From assembly GCA_903837285.1 (NCBI GenBank), contig CAILUD010000099.1, forward strand, positions 16,544 through 80,543: a stretch of DNA of 64,000 bases, in the 5' to 3' direction. Both the position numbers and the translations under genes were made by a program. How positions within the stretch are numbered: position 1 is the stretch's first letter; every line of letters starts with the position of its first letter. The DNA comes from an uncultured Bacteroidota bacterium. GTDB lineage: Bacteria > Bacteroidota > Bacteroidia > Bacteroidales > GWA2-32-17. Below are positions 42,695-50,399 of this stretch, piece by piece. The notes under the pieces are model-generated. The model ran no database searches. It was not told where the DNA came from and saw nothing but the letters and a program-made list of their open reading frames with translations.

Positions 42695-43714
42695 TTATTC
42701 TACAATAAGTATTGTTGCCCCCCACGAATAACCTACACCAAAAGCAGCAATTAGAATTTTGTCGCCTTTTTTAATTTGTTTTTTATTGCTAATATTAGCT
42801 AAAACTATAGGTACAGAAGAAGACACAGTATTACCCGTTGTTTCTAAATCAATAATTAATTTTTCTTCAGGTATACAAAGCTTTTTTCGAATTGTTTCTA
42901 AAATAATTTTATTTGCCTGATGCAAAACAAAATAATCAATGTCGGTAATATTAAGGTTTGATTTTTCGAGGGTTTGTCGAACTAACTTAGGTGCCATATT
43001 AATTGAGAACAGAAAAACAGCATTGCCATTCATGTAGAAATTAGAGGAAGTTCTGATATTACCGTATTCGTCTTTAATTTCATCAGATGATGCTTCCGAA
43101 AGCGCGTGTCTGGCACCACCATATTTTATAATAATATTTTGAAAACCTTTTCCGTCTGTTCCTAAAACAAATTTGCCTATTTCCAGTCCAAGTTTTCCTG
43201 GCATATTTGAAATTAATGATGCTGTTGAACCATCACCAAATAAAAAACGCGAGCTTTTATCTTTTTTATTGATGTATCGTGAACTTGTTTCTGCGGTTAA
43301 GAGTAGTATGTTACTAGCTGTTCCCGCTTTTATTAGGCCATCTGCTACAGAAAGTCCGTATAAAAAACCTGTGCATCCCTGATTAATATCAATTGCTCCT
43401 GCAGTAGTTGGAATATTTAATTTATGCTGTAAAATACAAGCGGTTGTTGGTGTAATATAATCGTTACTTTGTGTGCAGAATAAAATAAAATCTATATTGT
43501 TACGATTAATATTATTTTCTAAGATTAATTTTTCTGCAGCTTTAAAAGCAAGATCAGATGGTGTTTCGTCTGGATTTGCAATATGCCTTGAAAGAACACC
43601 GGTTGATTGGTACATTTCTGTAACATTCCACTCGGGAAATGATTTTTTTAATTCGTCATTTGTTAGAAGAGTTTCAGGTAAATGATAACACAAATGTGAT
43701 ATATAACTCTTCAT
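42695..43714 (-). CDS. 3-oxoacyl-ACP synthase III family protein (KAS III), copy 1
   Basis: This 339-residue KAS III has an intact triad: Cys114 (DINQGCTGFLYGL), His265 (YFVLHQANKII) and Asn295 (TTGNTVSSSVPI). It is a paralogue of the 366-residue protein, sharing the arrangement of the N-terminal FCTQSNDYITPTTACILQHK segment. The start is the ATG at 43714, 6 bp after the TMTC-like gene ends. A 191-bp gap separates it from the ACP gene, so an internal promoter is possible there. Confidence 0.92.
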   Translation of the reverse strand: MKSYISHLCYHLPETLLTNDELKKSFPEWNVTEMYQSTGVLSRHIANPDETPSDLAFKAAEKLILENNINRNNIDFILFCTQSNDYITPTTACILQHKLNIPTTAGAIDINQGCTGFLYGLSVADGLIKAGTASNILLLTAETSSRYINKKDKSSRFLFGDGSTASLISNMPGKLGLEIGKFVLGTDGKGFQNIIIKYGGARHALSEASSDEIKDEYGNIRTSSNFYMNGNAVFLFSINMAPKLVRQTLEKSNLNITDIDYFVLHQANKIILETIRKKLCIPEEKLIIDLETTGNTVSSSVPIVLANISNKKQIKKGDKILIAAFGVGYSWGATILIVE

Positions 43715-43720
43715 TATGTT

Positions 43721-45721
43721 TTATTTATTTAAGAATGTTACTACGGGTATATTGGCAAGAACACGGTATTTTTCAGCTTTTACTTTATCTTTATCTTTAA
43801 AGTAATAATATAGTAATTCTGCAATAACTTTATTTGATGGAACTTTTATGCTCGCAGTTTCAAATGATTTCATAGCATTTACTGAGTCGGATCTCATAAG
43901 ATAATATGTTCCAATATTTACATATGGAATATCTGATGCAGGTGCTATTTTCATTATAGTCTGATTTAGTATAATGGCAGAGTCCATATTATTTAAATAA
44001 TCATTATAAATATTTGCCATATTACTCCATGATTTAATATAACTTGAGTCAAGTACTGCTGCTTTATTATAATATTTTACAGATTGTTTGTAATTGCCAA
44101 GTTTTTCATAAGTAAATCCTAAATTGTATAATGCATCAAAATATAATGGTTTAAATTTTATCGATTCTTTAAAATACCATATTGCTTTTGAATATATTTC
44201 ACGTTGTTTGGAACTGTCATTCTCAAAGGGTGCAAGCATTGTAATGTATATTGTTCCTATGTTGTTATAGCTTGAATAATATGATGGAAGTACTTTTATA
44301 GAGTTGTTGTAGAAAAGTATTATTGAATCTGCTTTTTCTTTAAGATTATTTGGAACTATACCGCTATTTAAGGTAGTGTTTACATCCTGCATCATTTGAC
44401 TGGCGATTAATGCATTTGATTTTCCGGATTTATTTAAATATTTAATATCGTTAAGGTATAGCGACATATGCGTATTCCAATTTGGGTTGCGTGAAACTGT
44501 TTTTGCAGAAAATGGTATAAGAATAATAAAGAGTGGGATTAAAATTTTTATCCAATCCTTTTTTAATATGTTATTTTGTATTGTTTCTATTTTTAAAAGC
44601 TTAAGTAATAGAAAGGCAATTGCAAGACAAAAACCTAATGAAGATGCATAAACATATCGTTCCGCAACAATACCCATTGCGGGTTTAAAAATATTTGAGA
44701 ATAAAGAAATAGTTACAAAAAAATATAAAATTGAAAATGATAAAACGTGTCTTTTTTTAATTCCAAATAACGAATAAATAAAAAGTATCAAAAGCATAAT
44801 TGCCGTAACAATAACCACTGGATTATACAGACTAACCATAGGGATCATGTTATATCCATAATAGAAAACCAAAGGATGAGGATAAATCAAAATCTTTATA
44901 TAAAAAAGTAGAGATAAAATTCCCATTGGAATTTTATAAACTAATGATGGGTAAAAGAAAAGAGGGTTCTCGAAAAAGAAAACATCGCGATTTGGAGCGG
45001 GCAAAAGAGCTTTTGGTATAAATCGAGCAGCAATCATGGCAATTAAAATTATTACAAATGCCAGCATTATTTTTTTTATAGAAGTTTTTCCATAGAAATA
45101 AAGAACTAATGGAAACACAGCAACAAAAACTATTGCACTTGATTTAGAAAAGTATGCTAAAATATAACTTATAAAAGCAAAAAGAAGATATTCTAATTTA
45201 GAAGAATCGGCATATTTAAGAAGAAACCAAAGCGAAATAATGCAGCCCAGAAAACTTAGTAATTCGTCGCGATTTTTTAAAGAAGCCACTACTTCTGTAT
45301 GTACAGGGTGTGCTACAAATAAAATTATTGCAGTAAATGCTAATAATGTTGAGTAAGAGGCAAAAAGTTTTCTTAGAATTTTAAAAAGAAGTAATGCTGT
45401 TAAGGCATATAATAAAATATTAATAAGGTGACTAACATGTGGGTTTTGTCCAAAAAATTGATACTCGATAGCAAAGGTAGTTTTTACAACAGGTCTATAT
45501 TCATATTTTAGTTTGCCTTCTGAGTAAAATGTTGACCAAATTGCTGGAATTGCTTTAATACCACCTGCAATTCGTTTGTTGTTATAAGAGACTAATTCAT
45601 CATCTAACGAGTAATGGTTCGGAATTGTATTTCCATATAAAATAAAACACAGAGCAAAAATTATAAAGCTTAGTAAACCTGTTTTAAACTCAGAAACTTT
45701 AATGTTTAAAGCATTAACCAT
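43721..45721 (-). CDS. TMTC-like membrane glycosyltransferase with C-terminal TPRs
   Basis: This 666-residue protein has an N-terminal GT-C-like membrane region of about 10 helices (residues about 15-420). The first loop contains the acidic motif YSLDDELVSYNNKRIAGGIK, and VAHPVHTEVVASLKNRDELL follows, a signature of TMTC-type protein O-mannosyltransferases. The C-terminus (about 480-650) carries TPRs (ALYNLGFTYEKLGNYKQSVK, YYNKAAVLDSSYIKSWSNMA). Such enzymes use polyprenyl-phosphate sugars to glycosylate proteins in the periplasm. It leads the KAS III-ACP operon, which also encodes a GtrB-like enzyme that could make its donor. Activity is inferred from architecture. Confidence 0.8.
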   Translation of the reverse strand: MVNALNIKVSEFKTGLLSFIIFALCFILYGNTIPNHYSLDDELVSYNNKRIAGGIKAIPAIWSTFYSEGKLKYEYRPVVKTTFAIEYQFFGQNPHVSHLINILLYALTALLLFKILRKLFASYSTLLAFTAIILFVAHPVHTEVVASLKNRDELLSFLGCIISLWFLLKYADSSKLEYLLFAFISYILAYFSKSSAIVFVAVFPLVLYFYGKTSIKKIMLAFVIILIAMIAARFIPKALLPAPNRDVFFFENPLFFYPSLVYKIPMGILSLLFYIKILIYPHPLVFYYGYNMIPMVSLYNPVVIVTAIMLLILFIYSLFGIKKRHVLSFSILYFFVTISLFSNIFKPAMGIVAERYVYASSLGFCLAIAFLLLKLLKIETIQNNILKKDWIKILIPLFIILIPFSAKTVSRNPNWNTHMSLYLNDIKYLNKSGKSNALIASQMMQDVNTTLNSGIVPNNLKEKADSIILFYNNSIKVLPSYYSSYNNIGTIYITMLAPFENDSSKQREIYSKAIWYFKESIKFKPLYFDALYNLGFTYEKLGNYKQSVKYYNKAAVLDSSYIKSWSNMANIYNDYLNNMDSAIILNQTIMKIAPASDIPYVNIGTYYLMRSDSVNAMKSFETASIKVPSNKVIAELLYYYFKDKDKVKAEKYRVLANIPVVTFLNK

Positions 45722-45912
45722 ATTTAATGATTTGTAAGGTTTATATTTTGCTAAGATAAACAGAATTTTGTTTTATGAAATAAAATTATCAGAAATGATA
45801 AAGCATTTCCTTAGATAGTAAAAATTATGCTTGTTTAAAGGCCTTTGGCTTTAGTAGGGCAAGAAATTTCTTAAACAAAACATGTTTTAAAAATTAAGTT
45901 AATATATTTAGT

Positions 45913-45943
45913 TTTGTAACTATATAATTTTCTATTATCTTCG
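45913..45943 (+). promoter_or_regulatory. Promoter of the 176-residue lipoprotein gene
   Basis: TTTG (45913-45916), a 19-nt spacer and TATCTTCG (45936-45943) resemble the Bacteroidota -33/-7 boxes with one mismatch in the -7 box. The start codon is about 27 nt downstream. Confidence 0.45.
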
Positions 45944-45969
45944 AATATAATTAACCAAAAAATAATTTT

Positions 45970-46500
45970 ATGAAAAATCTATCGAAATCAATTTTAGCTT
46001 CTGGCTTAATAGCCTTGTTTTTTATTGCAGTTTCATGTGGTGGTGGCAAAGATGGTGCAAATGGTGGTGATGTAGTTTTAACCGAAAAAGGAAAATTACT
46101 TTCTTCTATTTCATGGAAACTCGATCCTAATGCTACTTTAAAAGGAACAACAGACGTAATTAAAGATACAACGAGCATTACAGCAAATATTGAATTAAAA
46201 GGTGATGTTAAAAAAATTGCAGATTTTATGTCAGAAACAGTTGTTTTTGGTATTGATAAAACTGATAAAACTAAATTATCTTATTCAAGAACTATTGGTG
46301 AAGGATTTTTATCATCATCTGTTCTCGGTTTCTGGAATTTTAACGAAGGTGAAACTGCAATAATAATGAGAGAATGGGATAACCAATTAGGAAAAGAAAA
46401 AGAACCTGTTACTTATAATATTGTTGAATTAACCGCTGAGAAATTAGTTATTCAAAAAGAAGGCGATTCTTCACCAAACATTTATTTTCCAAAGAAATAA
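45970..46500 (+). CDS. Small lipoprotein of unknown function
   Basis: This 176-residue protein has a lipoprotein signal ending IAVSC (C23), followed by a Gly/Asp linker GGGKDGANGGDV. The mature part is beta-rich (ISWKLDPNATLKGTTDVIKD, TTSITANIELKGDVKKIADF, and IVELTAEKLVIQKEGDSSPN). It resembles lipocalin-like and similar Bacteroidota lipoproteins, but I cannot name the family. It has its own promoter and a strong palindromic terminator. Confidence 0.72.
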   Translation: MKNLSKSILASGLIALFFIAVSCGGGKDGANGGDVVLTEKGKLLSSISWKLDPNATLKGTTDVIKDTTSITANIELKGDVKKIADFMSETVVFGIDKTDKTKLSYSRTIGEGFLSSSVLGFWNFNEGETAIIMREWDNQLGKEKEPVTYNIVELTAEKLVIQKEGDSSPNIYFPKK

Positions 46501-46518
46501 TTTAAAAAAGAATAATTT

Positions 46519-46552
46519 AAGGGAAGAATGAAATTTCATTCTTCCCTTTTTT
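46519..46552 (+). terminator. Terminator of the 176-residue lipoprotein gene
   Basis: AAGGGAAGAATGAAA (46519-46533) is followed directly by its reverse complement TTTCATTCTTCCCTT (46534-46548) and then T residues. It is a perfect 15-bp palindrome, so the actual loop would be a few central bases. Confidence 0.88.
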
Positions 46553-46588
46553 GTTTAAATTTGATTAAAAAATCATTATAGCAAACAT

Positions 46589-46671
46589 AATTATAAATTA
46601 GTCCAACCAATTGTCCCTCTTTTTTGAAGAGGGTAGGGAGATGAATAAAAAAATTGGACTATTTTATAATT
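46589..46671. repeat. Palindromic intergenic element, copy 2
   Basis: The left arm 46589-46606 (AATTATAAATTAGTCCAA) and right arm 46654-46671 (TTGGACTATTTTATAATT) are inverted repeats with one mismatch. The core is nearly identical to copy 1 at 29212-29299, including the CCCTCTT/AAGAGGG hairpin. In one arm pair a C:G of copy 1 is T:A here. Confidence 0.85.
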
Positions 46672-46687
46672 AAATTGGATATTTTAT

Positions 46688-47218
46688 ATGAAAGTTTTTA
46701 TTTTCTTGCCTATAGTATTCTTTTTTTCTCTTAGTATTTTTGCTCAGTCTAAAGCAAAAATCGGGATGAATATTGAAAAAGTAAAACAACTTTATCCTAC
46801 AGCTAAGTCGTCGACTTATGAGAATACTATTACTCTTTCTTATAATGATACTCTTTACGGTTTGTCAGGAGAATGGGGATGCAGATTTGAAAACGATAAA
46901 TTAAACTGGATTCATTTTGATAGATATATCGATAAAATAGAAAAACAGAATTTTGATAAATGTTTAATTGCTACAAATAATATTATAAAAGATTATACTA
47001 AAGCATTTGGTAAGCCCGACACTACTATAATTGGTGATACAACGTTTGTAGATCCATATCAAAAGCATCATTGGGGGTATGATGTTATAGAGGCAAGATG
47101 GAATAATTTTAACGGAATGAAAATTAAAGTGGAGTTTACTTTTTTTGGCGGAAAAGGAGATTATCAGTTTATTGTTATAATAAATTATTTCGATAAAGAT
47201 TATCAATACTTCGATTAA
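46688..47218 (+). CDS. Exported protein of unknown function
   Basis: This 176-residue protein has a signal peptide (residues about 1-19, ending LSIFAQ). The mature part begins SKAKIGMNIEKVKQLYPTAK, then has WGCRFENDKLNWIHFDRYID and KKIKVEFTFFGG-like beta strands near the C-terminus. I do not recognise the family. It is likely periplasmic. It follows the palindromic element copy 2 by 16 bp. Confidence 0.65.
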   Translation: MKVFIFLPIVFFFSLSIFAQSKAKIGMNIEKVKQLYPTAKSSTYENTITLSYNDTLYGLSGEWGCRFENDKLNWIHFDRYIDKIEKQNFDKCLIATNNIIKDYTKAFGKPDTTIIGDTTFVDPYQKHHWGYDVIEARWNNFNGMKIKVEFTFFGGKGDYQFIVIINYFDKDYQYFD

Positions 47219-47285
47219 AGTATTTCTCAGTTTATCTGCTTGAATTACTTGTTAATTAGTGAAATTAGTGTCAGATGATATCTGA

Positions 47286-48059
47286 TTATTTAGAAACAGC
47301 AAAATTATTTTTAAGATTTTGGTATTCTATTAAATCGCATTTAAGATTACCTACCAAAAGATCGAATTGTATTCTAATGGGCAAAAAGTTTTTATCATTA
47401 GAAATCCATATAGTAACGTCATTTTCAGAATCGAAAATTCTACCAGGTTCAACAACAGGAGAAAATTTTAAACAATTTATTTTACCCATTTTTGTTTTTA
47501 TTGTTTCAATTCCTTTATATCTAATTTCTAGTGTAAAAATGTCATCGTCAAAATAAGTGTCAATTTTTAAAACATCTCCTTTTTTAATATCGCTAAACAT
47601 TGCGCGGCGGGCATAATAAAATGCAGAAAGAATATCAACGGTATTTTCGGGAACTTTTACTTTTCCTTTTCTCTTTGTAATAACAAAATTTTCTTTACGG
47701 TTATAAAGAACTTCATCATAATACTTATATGTGTCTTCTGTTATATCTCTAATTGCTTTTACAGGAAGTCCGTTATTTGCATCAATAAAAGTTTCGTAAA
47801 CATCGCGTACTTTAAAAAGTTTATCTGTTACACCCAATGATTTGCCAATTGCTTTTGCGTGATGTATTTTTTTTCCACTTACCTCCAGTTCCTCCATTAC
47901 CAGGCTGGCAACACCACCGTCAATAAAGCCAAAATGAACCAAATATTTTAATTGTTCACCAGATTTATATGCGGTGTTTGGTATTTCCTCGTTTTTTACC
48001 TGAGCAATGATAATAGTAGGAAGTGAAAAAAATATTATGATTAATAGTCTTTTAAACAT
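47286..48059 (-). CDS. DUF3108 domain-containing protein
   Basis: This 257-residue protein has a signal peptide (about residues 1-19, ending IIAQ). The mature protein matches DUF3108: GEQLKYLVHFGFIDGGVASL near residue 33, KDVLKIDTYFDDDIFTLEIR-like strands and a C-terminal ISNDKNFLPIRIQFDLLVGN. DUF3108 proteins are beta-barrel-like periplasmic proteins without a known activity. It follows tsaB on the same strand after a 220-bp gap containing a repeat. Confidence 0.85.
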   Translation of the reverse strand: MFKRLLIIIFFSLPTIIIAQVKNEEIPNTAYKSGEQLKYLVHFGFIDGGVASLVMEELEVSGKKIHHAKAIGKSLGVTDKLFKVRDVYETFIDANNGLPVKAIRDITEDTYKYYDEVLYNRKENFVITKRKGKVKVPENTVDILSAFYYARRAMFSDIKKGDVLKIDTYFDDDIFTLEIRYKGIETIKTKMGKINCLKFSPVVEPGRIFDSENDVTIWISNDKNFLPIRIQFDLLVGNLKCDLIEYQNLKNNFAVSK

Positions 48060-48131
48060 GTCCAGAAATTTTAGCGTTTAAATTTTCAAATCGCATGCCG
48101 TAAATATACCAAAGTTTATTTAAAATAGGAA

Positions 48132-48252
48132 TTATACCAAATTGAAAAAGTAAATAGTTCAATCTATATGATTTCAACACCCTGTCATCCTGAGGGCTTG
48201 TCCTTAACATGACCTCGCACTTTGGATTAAATGATATTAAAATATGGTATAA
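48132..48252. repeat. Small inverted-repeat element
   Basis: The ends TTATACCAAAT (48132-48142) and ATATGGTATAA (48242-48252) are inverted repeats matching 10 of 11 bases. Between them lies GTCATCCTGAGGGCTTGTCC followed by a near-palindromic TTAACATGAC (48183-48213), of the GTCAT...ATGAC repeat family. It fills most of the gap between tsaB and the DUF3108 gene. Confidence 0.55.
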
Positions 48253-48279
48253 CTGCTGAAAATTATGACTATAAGTTTT

Positions 48280-48981
48280 TCAGAAAAACTTTTTAGTTGA
48301 TTTAATTGCTATGAAGTCTTTCAGATAGGCTGGTTCAAAGTATGCTGTGTCGGCAAATTGCTTATTACTATATAGTTCTGCCGCTAATATGGCAACTCCT
48401 GTAGCAGAAGGTTCTATGTCATCAATAAATAATGCATTAGGAGAGGAGATTATATTTTTACATTTTTCTGCTCCAGATCCAAAGAAAATAATTTGTTTCT
48501 TAATTAATAAATCATGAAAACTTGTTTCGTCAACTATCATTGCAGAAACCGGAAGTATTTCTTCTAAGTTCGTGGTGTAAACTGCCGAATATACTTCCAT
48601 CCGCTTAGCATCTAACATTGGGCAAAAAATAATTTCTTTTTGCTTTACTATTTTAGGATTATGAAGTAAATATTGTTGAGTTAATGCCTTTAATGTGTCA
48701 ACTGTTATAGCAGGAATTGAAAGCCCAAAACAAAGTCCTTTCGTAACAGAAACTCCAATTCTTAAACCGGTGTACGATCCTGGTCCAATACTTACTGCAA
48801 CTGCATTTAAAGAGTTTATATCAAAATGGTTTTCTGTAAAAAGATCATTAATCATTACTGTTAATAATCTTGAATGTGCATTTTGTTCGCTAGTCTCTTT
48901 TAATGCAATAATTTTATTTTCCGACCATAATGCAATTGAGCATGTTGCAGTAGAGGTTTCTATTGCTAAAATATTTGGCAT
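48280..48981 (-). CDS. tsaB: tRNA threonylcarbamoyladenosine biosynthesis protein TsaB
   Basis: This 233-residue ASKHA-fold partner of TsaD acts in t6A37 tRNA modification. The N-terminal phosphate motif is NILAIETSTATCSIALW and the second is AVSIGPGSYTGLRIGVSVTK. The C-terminal part (about residues 110-233) is the divergent TsaB half. It follows the HlyD-type adaptor gene by 37 bp, a neighbourhood I recall from other Bacteroidota. No tsaD or tsaE is in the window. Confidence 0.93.
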   Translation of the reverse strand: MPNILAIETSTATCSIALWSENKIIALKETSEQNAHSRLLTVMINDLFTENHFDINSLNAVAVSIGPGSYTGLRIGVSVTKGLCFGLSIPAITVDTLKALTQQYLLHNPKIVKQKEIIFCPMLDAKRMEVYSAVYTTNLEEILPVSAMIVDETSFHDLLIKKQIIFFGSGAEKCKNIISSPNALFIDDIEPSATGVAILAAELYSNKQFADTAYFEPAYLKDFIAIKSTKKFF

Positions 48982-49018
48982 AATTAATTCAAATCAATTT
49001 TTTAGGATTTGACATTAA

Positions 49019-50389
49019 TTATTTATCTCCAGAGAAAAGCATTTCGGCAGCAACTTTCTTAACTTTATCTTTGTCTTTAAGTTTTTTGCTGATAATACTA
49101 TAAGGAGCTGAAACGACTTCATCATTTTCTTTAATTCCTGATAATATTTGAATAAAATTATTATCCTGAATACCGGTTTTAATTTGAATCATTTCTACTG
49201 TTCCAGTTTTACTGTCATAACGGAATACATATTCCTTAAATTCAGTATCGTCTTTTTTCTCAGAGTCTTCTTCACCTTGTTTTTTAGGTTTAAAATTCAT
49301 TTTATTTAAACTGGAGTCGATGCGAGTTGTTACAGATTGTAATGGAATAGTAAGAGTGTTTCGTTCAATTTGGGTTTGTATATCAACAGTGGCCGACATA
49401 CCCGGACGGAATGGATAAAATTTAGGATTATCTTTTGGAATTAGATTTAAATATGATTCGGGTAAGATTCTTATTTTTACTTCAAAGTTAGTTACCTGGT
49501 CAGTTGTTACAGCACCAAGGCCCCCGGTTGAATTTGAAGAATTTGCAATTGAGGTAACAATTCCCTTAAATTTTTGATCAGGATATGCGTCAATTTCAAT
49601 AGCTGAGGTATCGAACATACTAACGTGCACAATATCATTTTCGTTTACATTTACTTTTACCTCCATAACACTCAAATTAGCAATACGAAGAAGTTCGGTT
49701 CCCGTCATCTGCATTGTTCCAACAACTCTTTCGCCATACTCTACACTTAATTTTGAAATAGTGCCAGACATAGGTGCGTAAATGCTGGTTTTTGTTAGGT
49801 TTTCATTTGCTTCTTTTAATGATGCATCTCCGCTTTTTACATTAAAATCGGCACCAACAACTGTTTGTTTTGCTGCTTCAACATCTGCTTTCCCCATATT
49901 ATATGCAGACAATGCGTTATCATAATCGGCCTGAGAAATTGCACCCTGGTCAAATAACTTTTTGTTACGGTTATAAGTTAATTCGGTTTGTGATAATTGA
50001 GCTTCTGTTTGAGCAAGTCTTGCTTTGCTGTTTGCCAAATTAGCTTTCGCAGAATTTAGTGCAGCTTCCATTCTTTCAAGACTCGAGATATAAGTATCTG
50101 GTTTTATCTTTAAAAGCAAATCTCCTTTTTTAACTTCGTCGCCTTCTTTAATATTTAATTCTACAATTTCGCCAGATACGTCGGAGCTAATTTTAACTTC
50201 TGTTTCGGGCTGAATTTTACCATTTGCAGTAATAATTTCAACTATACTTCTCTTTGTTGCTTTGTCGGTTGTTATTTCATATTCTATACTATTACCAAAC
50301 CAACCAAGTCGTTTACCTACAAAGGCCAAAATAATGAGTAGAATTACTGCTATAAGTAGAATTCGGAAAGTTTTTTTCCGGTTAATCAT
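49019..50389 (-). CDS. HlyD/MacA-type efflux periplasmic adaptor
   Basis: This 456-residue membrane-fusion protein has an N-terminal transmembrane helix (about residues 9-24), the lipoyl half-motifs GEIVELNIKEGDEVKKGDLL and APMSGTISKLSVEYGERVVG, and a coiled-coil hairpin between (about 90-200; SKARLAQTEAQLSQTELTYN). The beta-barrel and membrane-proximal domains follow. It bridges an inner-membrane pump and a TolC channel. The pump gene is not next to it. It lies 10 bp from the TolC gene upstream and 37 bp from tsaB downstream. Confidence 0.92.
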   Translation of the reverse strand: MINRKKTFRILLIAVILLIILAFVGKRLGWFGNSIEYEITTDKATKRSIVEIITANGKIQPETEVKISSDVSGEIVELNIKEGDEVKKGDLLLKIKPDTYISSLERMEAALNSAKANLANSKARLAQTEAQLSQTELTYNRNKKLFDQGAISQADYDNALSAYNMGKADVEAAKQTVVGADFNVKSGDASLKEANENLTKTSIYAPMSGTISKLSVEYGERVVGTMQMTGTELLRIANLSVMEVKVNVNENDIVHVSMFDTSAIEIDAYPDQKFKGIVTSIANSSNSTGGLGAVTTDQVTNFEVKIRILPESYLNLIPKDNPKFYPFRPGMSATVDIQTQIERNTLTIPLQSVTTRIDSSLNKMNFKPKKQGEEDSEKKDDTEFKEYVFRYDSKTGTVEMIQIKTGIQDNNFIQILSGIKENDEVVSAPYSIISKKLKDKDKVKKVAAEMLFSGDK

Positions 50390-50399
50390 AATAATTTAT

